Shown here piece by piece: positions 46,309 to 57,000 of a stretch of 64,000 nt of DNA. The translations under genes were made by a program, and so were the position numbers. The number at the start of each line of letters is the position of its first letter. The stretch's first letter is position 1. The notes beneath the pieces are model-generated. The model worked only from the letters and a program-made list of their open reading frames with translations, was not told where the DNA came from and made no database searches. Source of the DNA: Stemphylium vesicarium (lineage: Eukaryota > Ascomycota > Dothideomycetes > Pleosporales > Pleosporaceae). The stretch lies in NCBI GenBank assembly GCA_004380135.1, contig QXCR01000144.1, forward strand, positions 53,604-117,603. Reading direction: 5' to 3'.

Positions 46309-46707
46309 ATTATCAAGGGAGAGTGGGGAACGAGAACGGGTCGACGTGTAAATGTTTCGGGGCGGCGGTTCAATGTGTCGTCACTCTCCGAAAGGACGCC
46401 CGGCCGACATCCGACATTCAATGTTCTCTAAAGCTGGGCGTGTCCTGCCAAAAGTGCGCCTTACCCAAACAAGTCTGGCTGCCCCACCACCCGGAACGCA
46501 ACGAAAGCGGCGGCCCTTGTTTAATCCCGGATTTATCCCAATCCCGAACCGCAACCAAGCACGAACATCGTTTGTCAAGGCCCCGACATCGCGACCGACA
46601 ACATCAACAGCGTGGGCAATAATCGGCTTCGGGACTCAATCGCTTTTTCTCTCTCTCTCTCTTCGTCCAGTCAATCGCAGATAGCACGAATTCACACAAC
46701 AGCAGCC
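46309..46707. promoter_or_regulatory. Bidirectional promoter NDUFA2 / MPC2
   Basis: These 399 bases separate the ATG of a complex I subunit from that of a mitochondrial pyruvate carrier subunit on the opposite strand, so one region must drive both. A CT microsatellite (46647-46664) lies about 45-60 bases before the MPC2 start, typical of fungal leaders. No specific factor site is claimed. Confidence 0.6.
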
Positions 46708-47411
46708 ATGTCGTTCCGCCCCGGCTCCCGCATCTTCAGCTCCTTCCGACCCTTCTTCCAGCGCGCAAATGCCCGCCGACGAGTCAACACGGCCGCGGGC
46801 GCTGAGCCCACTGGCTTCGCAAAGTTCTGGAACAGTCCCATTGGGCCCAAAACTGTGCATTTCTGGTACGCCATCATCGACTTTCTCATGCAGTTGGACG
46901 TGTGGGCGCGCAAGTTTGCTCATCTCCCCGCAATGTCCGGAAGCTTGGTCGTGTGCGGTCGCATCCGCACTGAGCTGAGCAAGAGAGGGCAATTGCGAAC
47001 CCAAACGTGGGCAAATTGAACCTCACTAGATATGGTTCCTTCACCAGTAAACATGTATCAGTACTAACCTCTCTCTCTCCAAACAGGGCTCCAGTAATGA
47101 AATGGGGCATGGTCCTCGCCGGCGCCTCAGACTTCTCCCGCCCCGCTGAATCCCTCTCCTTCACCCAGAACTTCGCCCTCATGTGCACCGGCGCCATCTG
47201 GACCCGCTGGTGCTTCGTCATCCGCCCCAAGAACATTGCCCTTGCTGGCGTCAACTTCCTCGTCTTCTGCGTCGGCGCTACACAGGTCGGTCGCATTTAC
47301 GCGTACAACAAGAGCATCGAGGGCACAGAGGGCCAGGCAAAGGGCGAGATGCAGGACTTCAAGCATACTGCTGAGACCGCGGAGAAGAAGGCTGAGAAGG
47401 CGCTTAAATAA
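46708..47411 (+). CDS. MPC2: Mitochondrial pyruvate carrier subunit MPC2/3
   Basis: This is a subunit of the inner-membrane mitochondrial pyruvate carrier, which imports pyruvate into the matrix as a heterodimer with MPC1. Two exons (46708-46865, 47087-47411) give 160 aa. The N-terminus is Arg/Ser/Phe-rich without acidic residues for about 30 codons. The signature GPKTVHFWAPVMKWGMVLAG spans the intron (the Trp codon is split). ASDFSRPAESLSFTQNFALM, then IWTRWCFVIRPKNIALAGVN and CVGATQVGRIYAY are the family's helices. The segment WTRW-FVI-PKN marks the MPC2/3 type rather than MPC1. The C-terminal 40 residues are a charged Lys/Glu/Ala helix. Reading through without splicing gives an early stop, so the 221-base intron is needed. 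Confidence 0.94.
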
Positions 47412-48227
47412 CTTCGTCCATGGTGTTGATGGGCGCGGGAGAGGGATCATGGCGGGGAATGCTGTTGCGTTCTGTCGCCATGAGGCGATGTGATGACGGG
47501 TGGGGTGGTGCGATTGCATAATGAAAATATGTACATTATCGTCTACGTGAATAAGTTGGGCCTCAACGGATTCAGATAAAGAAAGGGATCCTCGACGCAA
47601 ATATCATAACCCCTTTTTGTATGAGAATCAACAAAAATTCTATTACCTTGGTAGTGCCATCAGGTTTCTCTCTTATCGTCCAATCCTTTGTTTTATTTTT
47701 CCACAGAAAAGTGGAGGTCTGCAACGTATTGGTTGACCTTTAGGGGCAGCTTGGAGGAAAAGCATGTTTATTGTCTTTGTGCGTTTTTCTTTTTTCTCTT
47801 TTCTCACCAAGTAAGTGACTATTTTAACTAACCCGATAGTGACAGTGACGCAACCAAGAATTGAACCTTTGTACAGCCCGAAACGTCTAAAGCGGAGGCG
47901 TTAAATGCGATACCATAGTCATTTACTTGATTTTATACTCCAATGAAAGATTACACATATATTACAAGTCGAAATACAATATTCTAGGTGACGGTATATA
48001 GACATTAATCCAGCCTCCTCCGAGTCGCCGTTGGAGAGGTATACAAGACAAACCCATTCCAAAGAAAAGCGCAACACTGGAAAGGAAAAACTTCAACATC
48101 ATGTTTTGGATACATGGAGAGCAAACAAAGTGCTAGACCACAAAGCCCTAGGAACATAGGGGGGGTATCACCTCTTGCCAAATCTTACAGCGCAACAACT
48201 TCCACTCAGCACACATGTCGCTCTCGT
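47412..48227. other. Convergent 3' intergenic region
   Basis: This is A/T-rich 3' flank of MPC2 (plus) and MTC5 (minus). A stretch at about 47857-47932 on the minus strand contains a B-box-like GGTTCAATTC and an acceptor-like end, but it does not fold into a proper tRNA cloverleaf by eye, so no tRNA is called. Confidence 0.45.
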
Positions 48228-51200
48228 TCAGTAATAGCTCAAGCCAGAAGCTCTAGGCTTCTTCTTCCCCTTCTTCTTCGCCTTCGTCGGCGTAGGACTA
48301 ACCACATCTCTACGCCCACCACCCCCAGCCCCCCTCTCTTTCTTCTTTTCCTCCCCAGCACTAGTACCTGCCATCTTACTCGCGCCACCAGTCATGAAGT
48401 CGCCGTACGCGCTTTCCGGATACAAGGCTGGCGTCGTGGTACCACTGGGAAGCCACACACTGCCTTCTTCCCACGCTGTACCGGCGGCTTGAGCGGCGCG
48501 GACGCCTTCGATGTAAGCTTCCATTCTGCTGCGCTCATCGTCGTCTTCGAGACCACAGCCGCAGCCACAGCCTACTACGCAATCGCCGTCATCTATGCCG
48601 AGCTCGTCGTCCATGCAGTCCATGTGTGCGACATGGCCACAGGCTGGGCATAGGTAGAAGAGGCCGCAGACGCGGATCCAGCAGATGCTGCAACTATATA
48701 TTGGGTCTGATTTGATGGGCTTGGGGGGTGTCGTGGCGAGTGTGGGGCGTGAGCGGCCGTCGCGCCAGGATGAGCCGGAGACGTTCGAGGTGCCGCGTGA
48801 GAGACTGGGTCTGCCGGCTCTGCTTGGCGGTGGTTGCAGCCTAGATTGGCTGGGAGACGTGCCGAGGCCGGCAAGGCTCTCGTCGAGCTCTTTGGTAGGT
48901 GTCGGGACTGGTATTGAAAGTCGCAGGTACTGCTCTGTGGGAAAAGATACATCTGAAGGTAAATCTGCTACCTGCTCTTCCGGAAGGACGTCTGGGAAGG
49001 TCCCTGGTTGAAACTCGGTTGCTTCTGGGTTGAAGGAAAACTGTTGCGGGGATGCTAGAGATAGACGCTTCAATTGAGTCGTGGTGGGTGTTGGAGGTAC
49101 CAATGTTGATGAAGCTCTCGATAGATGTCGGGTCGTTTTCCCTTCTTCCTCCTCATTCCCAGACCGCTTGAGCGTCAGAGATATCGAGCCAGACTTCGAG
49201 CTGGTGCGAGATGTTTCTGTCGGGAAGTAGGAAACAAGACCGTTGAACTTGAGTACTTCGGCGCGGACGCTGATCAAACCCCAGCGGTTCAGCATCTCAG
49301 CATACTGCTCTCGCCAGGCGCGATGTAGCCAGTCTCTGCTTGCATCTAGCAATGGCCGGCTGAAACACGCTTCGTCATCGAATTGGTCTTGATTCTTGAG
49401 TGTGACCTTGACAGTAAAACCACTGTCGCCATCTCGTGGTGTACCGGGCGCGGTGCGGTCTTTGGAACCCGCCATCGTGTAGCTGCCGTCATCGTCGACC
49501 TTCTCGTAGTCGGAGTCAGAATCGCCGATATAATTTACATCCACTTGCTCCGAATGCCCAAAGCTCGCCCGCTTTCCATGTTTCGAGCGTGAAGGTGCCA
49601 TGCTACTTTGGTCGTGGGAATCGCTACCATAGAACGTAGTGGTGCCCCAGGTCACTCCGCTGGTGGGCGCAGAGGTAGAAAGATCTTCAATGCGGGATCT
49701 GACCGGTGGTGAAGACGACATGGCATTCGCAAACGGTCGTGACAACGCTGCTACGGCACTTGCAAAGTTTGCAGTTGAACTCTTCTTGTGTGCCGTGTGG
49801 CTCTGCTCTGGCGACGTTCCGTACGGGGTATGATCGGCTGTTTTGACACTCCTTATTGTAGTCGCTCGGGACAAGACGGGTGGCGTGTTGCCAGTAGAGT
49901 AAGGTGTAACAGGGTCAGAGTTGAACGTATCGCTGCCCCACGGGCCGTTTGAACTCCCGTGACTCCCATACGTGTCCAGGTTCTTGGCTAATCTCTGCCA
50001 CCCGAATTCATTGGAAGGTACTGCAGAGCGCAGATGTGAAGGCGTAGACGGAACGGATATTGTGGGTTTGAACAAACTCCATGCAGCATCTGGCGAGGAG
50101 AAGTAGTCTAGCGAAAATGCCGGGGCTTCCATAGACATTGGGAGCTGAGACTGCCGCATCTTGGCCATGGCTGAAGTTACACCCTCACGAGCAGCAGGTT
50201 CCGCAAATATACAAGACAACATAGCAAGCATCTGGACGTCTGCGAGGCGCTCAAAGTGATCAAAAAGCGAAGGTATGAGCCATGTCACGACAGTATGGTG
50301 ACCCCACTTGACCCTAGCATTCAGTCTAGGGTTAGTCACGTCGTCTGCCTCGTCAAACTGAAGGTCCAGTCCGCTATCCTTGCGTTTGATCCTCACGAGA
50401 GCTCTCCGGGCAAGCACAAGAACCTGGTCTCTCCGATAATGTTGGGGTAATATATCCAGGGGCACTTCATTGCTCAAGATTAGTTTGCATAGCATCCAGA
50501 TATCCGCGAGGTCCTCATGGCCGTGTTTTCTTGCTACTTCAGAGTTGTGTTCACAAATCATGGGTCCAGGGCCAAAAATCCGGTACTCCTCCGCCAACAC
50601 ACGTTTGCTTGGCACCAGATCCTCTGTCGCCGAAAACAAAATAGACACCGTGGACTTGGCCTTTGAAGACTGCTTTGCTACACCACCCGACGAAGGTAAC
50701 GAGTTCCGCGATTGGAACCGAGACGCCGACTTCTGCCAAGCCAAAGGAGGCTGGAAGTTCCCAATATGCCCATTTCCCATATGTTCCGAACCAGATGAAG
50801 ACGATGGAGTGGAAGAGGTTTCCCAAGAGCCAACGGAAGAGGAGGGGGAGGAAGCGCCGTCGGAATCATCAGGGCGATGGGAGGTGAAGCGGCCAAAGGA
50901 GTCGAAGATATCGTTTTTCAAGCCACTTTGACGGAGGCTTCTCGCAATCTGGAACCTAAAAACTTCCGAGCCGGGCGTTGACTTAACAGGCGGTATCCTT
51001 GCGACAACGAGAGATCCATCGGCCGAGAACCGGGCAGTACACTGGATGGGAAGGGGAATATTAGCATTTGTATGAGAAGATTGCATCACGTCATCAGTAA
51101 ACTCGCCGTCCTGGTCTTCGTCCTCACTAGAGCTTTCTCCCGGGAGTGGTCCCAGATCCTCCAGCGGCTCGACGTCCTCGGCCAGGTCCAGACTGTCGTC

Positions 51201-53081
51201 CAGGGCGCGTTCTCCGAGGGCGTATGAAAGGACCGCTTCCAGGGCCTCCCGTTCTTGGTCGGCGCATGTTGCAGCAATGTGATGCATGTTGTGGATTAGC
51301 TCTTCCTGATGCTCTCTGCTGATGGATGCTGTGGTCCTCTCGAATTCGATTTCTAGGGGAGTCGGGGTTCGGTGGCGCATGGAGCCGGACTGCGAGCCCT
51401 CAATAGCCTTTGGGTATGCGGGGGGAAACTTGATCGTGAACCGAAGAAATACAAGCTTTGCGCCATCGATCGCAGGGTCGTAGTCACCCCAAGGTCCGTT
51501 GAAGGAAACCTTGATGCGACGGCCTGGAACATCAATCTGTTCAAATGCCAGCTTCTTGTACTTGTTGCCAACGTAGGATATCTCTGCCCCTAGGTCGTTT
51601 TGTTCCTGGTACGGATACTTCTCCACGCGATCGAACTCATTCGGCCGAGCGTGGAAGTCGTTGACGTTGTTGTGACGATCGCCTCCGAACTTGACTCCGT
51701 TGATCCACGTGATGTGATTGACAACGCGGGGATCGTTTCGGCGGATTGGCTGAGCCGTCATGGTCTCTCGCGGAACGGTCTCGGTAAGGATTCGGGGGTG
51801 TGTCTCTCCATGATGACGCGACGTATAGACCTCTTCGTTGAGGGAGTAGTTCTGGAGCAGTGTTGACAGGTTTCCTTTCCGCTGTTGACGTGGTGGACCA
51901 AACTGATCCCGGCTGGCCGCAGTGGTGGTAGGGATAGGGCCATCGCGATAAGAAACATAGGTAGCTCCTCTGCGCGTCGCACTGGGCTCTTCGATAAGAG
52001 AGTCGCCTTTTCGGTAGCCGACAGTCTTTTCGAGAAGGTCAGGCTCGAGGCGATGAAGTTGCAAACGCTTGTCAGTTCCCCAGGAAATCAGTTGGAAGTC
52101 GCGGTTGTCGATAGCATGGTCGGTGGAGCCACGCGTACGCCATAGGAACTCGCGCACTTGAGCATCTGAATCATGCTTCTGGAAGGCGTGAACAGGGTTG
52201 TTGTTGAAAGTCGAGGGATCACTATCGTTGACGTGCTTGTACAGCCACAAGTTCGAGTTGCCGCGCTGGGGCATGGCGAGGATGCCGTGAGGAAAGGGCG
52301 TGTGTCGCGCTCGCCATACGGGGTAGTGAGTACGGATCACGCGGCGGGGAACAGTGATGTTGTCAGATATGCCTACGTTGTTCCACAGCTTGATAGTCGC
52401 GTCGAGAGAGCAGGTCATGATCTTGCTTGGGTCATTACGGTTCCAATCAATACCGTAGATCTTAGTGCTATGCGCAGCAATAGTTGATAAGGGGGTCGCT
52501 CCATGACGAACGTCCCAGATATGGAGATATTTGTCATGAGCACTCGCGATGATCTTGTCGTTCTGGCGATTCCACTTGACCTGGGTTGCTCCTGCGGTGT
52601 AGTCGGCGAGCTTCAACGGCGCCTGTCTGCTGCGAAGATCATGTACGAACACGAAGCTGTCCACACCACAAGTCGCGAGGAGATCTGGGTGGTGAGCGGA
52701 GAAGTTGATGTCTGTGATGGCTCTGTCATGAGCGCGCAAGGTGTATTCAATCGGCGCCTTCTTGTTGTTGTACGGCATAGATAGATTGTATACAAGCGCG
52801 AGCTGGTTGCGAGTAGTAGCGATCCACTCTGCGCGAGCTGCAAAGGGCGACCATTGTACATCTGCAACATCCCATGACGACTGATTCGGGATGAAGAGAG
52901 GTAGCGAAAATAGGTTATCCAGATCAATAATGCGGAGGCCGTTCTTGCTGGCAAGGACGATGTCGCGACCGGCCGGACTTATGCTGGCGGCACCAATCTC
53001 ATCATCTACCTTGATCTCGACATCGCGATCAAAAGTTGGCGACTCGAATGCCGAAAGAGGCCCACCCACTGTGGTCGCCAT
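48228..53081 (-). CDS. MTC5: SEA complex / GATOR2 subunit, WDR59-like (Mtc5/Sea3)
   Basis: This is the fungal counterpart of WDR59/Mtc5 (Sea3), a subunit of the vacuole-associated SEA/GATOR2 complex that controls TORC1 in response to amino acids. It is a single exon of 1617 aa. The N-terminal third is a WD40 propeller (about 25-370): SSWDVADVQWSPFAARAEWI, HDRAITDINFSAHHPDLLAT, DKYLHIWDVRHG, STKIYGIDWNRNDPSKIMTC. An RWD domain covers about 470-640 (VFLRFTIKFPPAYPKAIEGS, ALEAVLSYALGER). A long disordered Ser-rich middle and a second helical domain (about 830-990) follow. The end carries a RING-like zinc module CSICWIRVCGLFYLCPACGH continuing with VAHMDCMDD and a Cys/Gly-rich loop. A Lys-rich tail closes the protein. 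The combination of WD40, RWD and C-terminal RING is specific to this family. Confidence 0.93.
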   Translation of the reverse strand: MATTVGGPLSAFESPTFDRDVEIKVDDEIGAASISPAGRDIVLASKNGLRIIDLDNLFSLPLFIPNQSSWDVADVQWSPFAARAEWIATTRNQLALVYNLSMPYNNKKAPIEYTLRAHDRAITDINFSAHHPDLLATCGVDSFVFVHDLRSRQAPLKLADYTAGATQVKWNRQNDKIIASAHDKYLHIWDVRHGATPLSTIAAHSTKIYGIDWNRNDPSKIMTCSLDATIKLWNNVGISDNITVPRRVIRTHYPVWRARHTPFPHGILAMPQRGNSNLWLYKHVNDSDPSTFNNNPVHAFQKHDSDAQVREFLWRTRGSTDHAIDNRDFQLISWGTDKRLQLHRLEPDLLEKTVGYRKGDSLIEEPSATRRGATYVSYRDGPIPTTTAASRDQFGPPRQQRKGNLSTLLQNYSLNEEVYTSRHHGETHPRILTETVPRETMTAQPIRRNDPRVVNHITWINGVKFGGDRHNNVNDFHARPNEFDRVEKYPYQEQNDLGAEISYVGNKYKKLAFEQIDVPGRRIKVSFNGPWGDYDPAIDGAKLVFLRFTIKFPPAYPKAIEGSQSGSMRHRTPTPLEIEFERTTASISREHQEELIHNMHHIAATCADQEREALEAVLSYALGERALDDSLDLAEDVEPLEDLGPLPGESSSEDEDQDGEFTDDVMQSSHTNANIPLPIQCTARFSADGSLVVARIPPVKSTPGSEVFRFQIARSLRQSGLKNDIFDSFGRFTSHRPDDSDGASSPSSSVGSWETSSTPSSSSGSEHMGNGHIGNFQPPLAWQKSASRFQSRNSLPSSGGVAKQSSKAKSTVSILFSATEDLVPSKRVLAEEYRIFGPGPMICEHNSEVARKHGHEDLADIWMLCKLILSNEVPLDILPQHYRRDQVLVLARRALVRIKRKDSGLDLQFDEADDVTNPRLNARVKWGHHTVVTWLIPSLFDHFERLADVQMLAMLSCIFAEPAAREGVTSAMAKMRQSQLPMSMEAPAFSLDYFSSPDAAWSLFKPTISVPSTPSHLRSAVPSNEFGWQRLAKNLDTYGSHGSSNGPWGSDTFNSDPVTPYSTGNTPPVLSRATTIRSVKTADHTPYGTSPEQSHTAHKKSSTANFASAVAALSRPFANAMSSSPPVRSRIEDLSTSAPTSGVTWGTTTFYGSDSHDQSSMAPSRSKHGKRASFGHSEQVDVNYIGDSDSDYEKVDDDGSYTMAGSKDRTAPGTPRDGDSGFTVKVTLKNQDQFDDEACFSRPLLDASRDWLHRAWREQYAEMLNRWGLISVRAEVLKFNGLVSYFPTETSRTSSKSGSISLTLKRSGNEEEEGKTTRHLSRASSTLVPPTPTTTQLKRLSLASPQQFSFNPEATEFQPGTFPDVLPEEQVADLPSDVSFPTEQYLRLSIPVPTPTKELDESLAGLGTSPSQSRLQPPPSRAGRPSLSRGTSNVSGSSWRDGRSRPTLATTPPKPIKSDPIYSCSICWIRVCGLFYLCPACGHVAHMDCMDDELGIDDGDCVVGCGCGCGLEDDDERSRMEAYIEGVRAAQAAGTAWEEGSVWLPSGTTTPALYPESAYGDFMTGGASKMAGTSAGEEKKKERGAGGGGRRDVVSPTPTKAKKKGKKKPRASGLSYY

Positions 53082-53441
53082 CTTGTGGTTGGCAATCTTG
53101 TACGCGATGGGATAGTGACGATGTTGGTGATGGGCCAGCGTGGGCAGTGGCTGGTGCTCTGGCCCCCTAGCGGCTGCCCACCGATATGCATGCCACTTTC
53201 CGCACTAGGGCAACGTAGCGCCGCTTCGGTAAGATGCCCGACCGATTACGCAACTTCAAACATTCACGTCTAGCGCTGTGGCTCTTCCTGAGACGACGCC
53301 AACTTGTTGCTCCCAATCCAGAGAAAGAAAATCGTATCATCGCCCTTGGCCTCGACGACGACCGCAGGTTTCCTCACGTGAACGACATCCTTCGCGACCC
53401 CTCGTTCGCCGCCAGCAACGACTCCTGCCCCACTATCAGCT
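53082..53441. promoter_or_regulatory. Bidirectional promoter MTC5 / UBC13
   Basis: These 360 bases lie between the ATGs of the divergent MTC5 and UBC13 genes. Short frames crossing it have no domain. Regulatory sites cannot be named from the sequence. Confidence 0.55.
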
Positions 53442-54051
53442 ATGGCAGCCCTGCCCAAGCGAATCATCAAGGAGACCGAGCGCCTGGTCAACGAGCCGTG
53501 AGTATCTTTGAGTTAGATACTATGTGGCTATACTGATTCAGACCCCTCTACAGCGTCCAGGGAATCAGCGCGACACCCCACGACGACAACCTCAGGTACT
53601 TCGATGTGACTATCGACGGTCCGAGCCAGTCGCCGTACGAGGGTATGTTTGCAAGCGTCATCACCTTGAATCCCTGGCTAACAGTTTCCATAGGCGGAGT
53701 CTTCAAGCTCGAGCTCTTCCTTCCGGACGACTACCCCATGACGCCGCCCAAGGTCCGATTCCTCACCAAGATCTACCACCCCAACATCGACCGACTAGGT
53801 CGCATCTGCCTCGACGTCTTGAAGAGTGAGTTTAGAGTATCCTTCTCATACCAGGAAACTTGCTGACGATTCCAGGCAACTGGTCACCCGCTCTCCAGAT
53901 CCGTACCATTCTGCTCTCGATTCAGGCTCTCTTGGGCGCACCCAACCCGGACGACCCTCTCGCAAACGACGTCGCCCAGGCTTGGAAGGAGAACCAAGGA
54001 GAAGCCATCAAGACAGCTCAGCAGTGGACACAGGAGTACGCGAAGCCGTGA
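53442..54051 (+). CDS. UBC13: Ubiquitin-conjugating enzyme E2 N (Ubc13)
   Basis: This E2 enzyme, with an Mms2/Uev partner, builds Lys63-linked ubiquitin chains, notably on PCNA in post-replication repair. Four exons (53442-53497, 53554-53642, 53694-53825, 53876-54051) give 150 aa, the standard size. The protein starts MAALPKRIIKETERLVNEPV. FDVTIDGPSQSPYEGGVFKL spans intron 2. FLPDDYPMTPPKVRFLTKIY and HPNID precede the active-site segment RLGRICLDVLKSNWSPALQI (Cys near residue 88). The end reads LANDVAQAWKENQGEAIKTA and QQWTQEYAKP. The missing acidic insertion after the active site and the ILLSIQALLGAPNPDDPL run identify the Ubc13 branch. Confidence 0.96.
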
Positions 54052-57000
54052 GCGCCCAAGACCCCGAGACCACTCATACGAGCGATTCATCGAGGCGGGC
54101 ACAGACAGGGGAGCTGTATCATCACCCCAACGTACTGTTTGACATTCCAGAAGAGCAGGTTCTTGCCAATGTCTCTCAGCGATCGCTGGTCAACATTGGC
54201 AAGAATCAGTGTGTGGTCGGCTAGCTCTTCTGATCCTGCCCATCTCTTTTGTATAGTACTGGCCGTTTGATGCTCTAGCCTGGCGTTGGATGGACAATCT
54301 GGACAGCATAACGGCGATATATCCCCCATTGGCATAGCTGAGGAACATATGGCTCTATGAGCTGGATTCCGGCCAACATGAAGAACATGAAAACGAATGA
54401 TGATTCCAATACTCTGTCCCGTTGTTGTTTGACGTGCCGAATGATGCTGCAGAAAAAGTCCGCTGCGACAGCGATAGAGCAATTTTCTTAGATAAGCTCG
54501 TTCATGCAAGCGATGTTTCAAGACTCTGACTTTGTTCTGAGCGGTGCATCACGAATGGTCGTGTGCCCGCCTCTCTGAGGATGGTGGACGCGGCCGCGAA
54601 AGGCTCCCAAGTTTCCTAGGTGGGGAATCATACGCCGGCTTCTTCTCCGTCGTCAGCCCCTCACCAGCCAGCACGACTGACACCCCCCACCACGTCGAGA
54701 AACATCAACTCTAATTCTCGCGATGCTCTTTTCGATACTCTTTCTATGATAGACGTGTGCTTGATCCTGGTGATCTCCGTCTCGCAGCCTTGTTGGTTTG
54801 CGGTTTGTAGATAACACCGCCGCCGATCGAATTTCGACTCTTCTCGCACCTCCTCTCTTCCAAGCCAGCTACATCTAGTTCTAGATATCCAGACACGGCG
54901 GACGACATCTTCAGCATCTGAGATACAGCCGCGCAAGCTTTCTGTGGCCCCTTAAGCGGAGCTTGACGTCCGGAAAGCCACCAACGTCTCGCCGGCGACC
55001 GCGCCAAGCCCCCCTCCCCCCTCTCTGTCATATAACAGCAACGCGACGAGAAGCCTCTCCGACAGAGCACATGCCCCGAGAACGAAAAGCCATGATCGTA
55101 TACGAGTATACGACAGAGAATACTTGAGAGCGGCAGTCACGAAGCTCTGTGATGGACTCCTGCGGAGCTCCCAAATGCGCATCAGCACATAATGCGAATG
55201 CGGGACATCGGGGCCACCGAGGCAACAAGCCTGGTAGCTAGACGGACTCCCGCATCACGTTTGGGCATCTTGTAGCTTTCTGCGCGACCTCGAACCCTTA
55301 GGAATGAGTCTCCAGCGTTTGCGACACGGGCGGAGGTCCGCAACAACTGACAACGACCTTGGCAACGCTCCGATCAGGTCGCCAGTTGCGGATGCCCCTT
55401 CAACATAACGGCCGAACACCCACCAGCGATACAATTAAACTTCTCGAGCCGCGATCATGCATTTGATTGCGGCAACGGTGGACTTCTCACAGCCAACGCA
55501 TCGCCAGTGAGCGCAAACAAGCCGGTCCTGAACCCCAGGCAGAGAGTCATACGGCAGGTATGGACAGGATATACAGCCAAGGCTTTGCAAGCATGCAAGG
55601 TAAGTGCGCTGGTGGGGCAAGATGTCTTCGCGCCCACGACAGCAAGCACATGCGGTTGCGTGGATTTTCACTCCCAGGCTACTCCGCTGGACATCTCTCT
55701 TACCCTCCGCTTGGGTTGAGAATAGCACGAGTGCCATTTATCTGGACCGTCGCATCGCCGCGCAAGGTAATATATGGTAGCGACACGATTCGTATATGTC
55801 AAGCCTTGAAAGACAGGTCGGCCGCATCGCTCAAAATCTCCGCATCACGATGCCGACCGGACCCCGTGCGATATTTAGATTGTCGACAGCGACATATAAC
55901 GACGATGAAGCTCATTAGTAGCGGCTCGGTCGCGAACGTGACGGATTAGAACCATAACGCATCGGTGAGCATATTCTAGCGGACAAAGAACTGGCAGCAA
56001 GCTGTAACACGCCATGTACCTTTCCCACATGCGGGTCATCTGCACCGAGGTAGAGGATTGGATGCATGCCGAAAACAAGCTGGCAATGATAGATTTGCTC
56101 GTGGTCATTGGCGATGGCAACATATCCCTTCTGCACTAGGCTACAGGTCAAATATTGACTTGAACTTCGAGTGTAGCAACGCATCTCAACGCATTACAGA
56201 ATGCTCCAGCGACACTTCGGACGACGTAGTGCGAGCTGTTACCATCGTATCATCGACGAAGCAAGCTCAGGTAAAAGCCATTCAGTATCGGAGCGATGGG
56301 GCGTTACACTGGATGACGAACAAAGAGCACAGGATATACCTAAGTTGTGCGCTGGGTGTGGCACAAGGCGGGTATGCTATCGTTCTAGTATCGGTGTCCC
56401 ACACAAGAGGTATTGATCAGACAGTGGCCTCGGCATTGAGAGTCTGGGCATAGCAGAGTTGACCCATTACCCGATTCAAAGTGGATTGATGAATGATGAT
56501 GGATGTGCGACCTCGGGCAACATCCCATCGCGTCAGAAGTATGATACTTCTGCGTACCCATCGTGGGCAAAGACGCATGGATATCAGGCGCGTGTCCGGA
56601 CACACGATTGTCGATAGAGTGTCGCTAATCGTGCTCATTGCCGGATATCTCGTCGGCATTGGTAGCGCCGGAACTGTTGTTGCAACATACCATGTTGGCA
56701 TGTTTCACTGTCGTCATTCTGCCAATGGCGATTTGTCTCACTGTCAACAAGTCTCGCTATCGTTTGATCCTTTGTGACCCAAGGAATGAGTCCAGGGTTC
56801 TGGTATGCACCAGCCGTTGCGTTTCTATCTACGCAAATGCCGGATGTGCAAGACTCCTTATCGAACACCACGGTAAACTTCAGCAGCTTCAAGGCCTCGC
56901 GACTGGACCGACGGTTGGATATATCTGGGTCTTCAACTGACCTAGGATCATTTTCGTTGTTTCTAGAAGGCCGATGACGCGCGATTTCGTCGACTCAAGC

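Noticed and set aside
47857..47932. tRNA-like stretch on the minus strand with a B-box-like GGTTCAATTC
   Set aside because: The acceptor stem does not pair, no anticodon loop with a T at position 33 and a paired stem could be found, and no T-run terminator follows.
54087..54521. 144-codon minus-strand frame downstream of UBC13
   Set aside because: It lies in the UBC13 3' flank, has no domain and is unlike any conserved protein.
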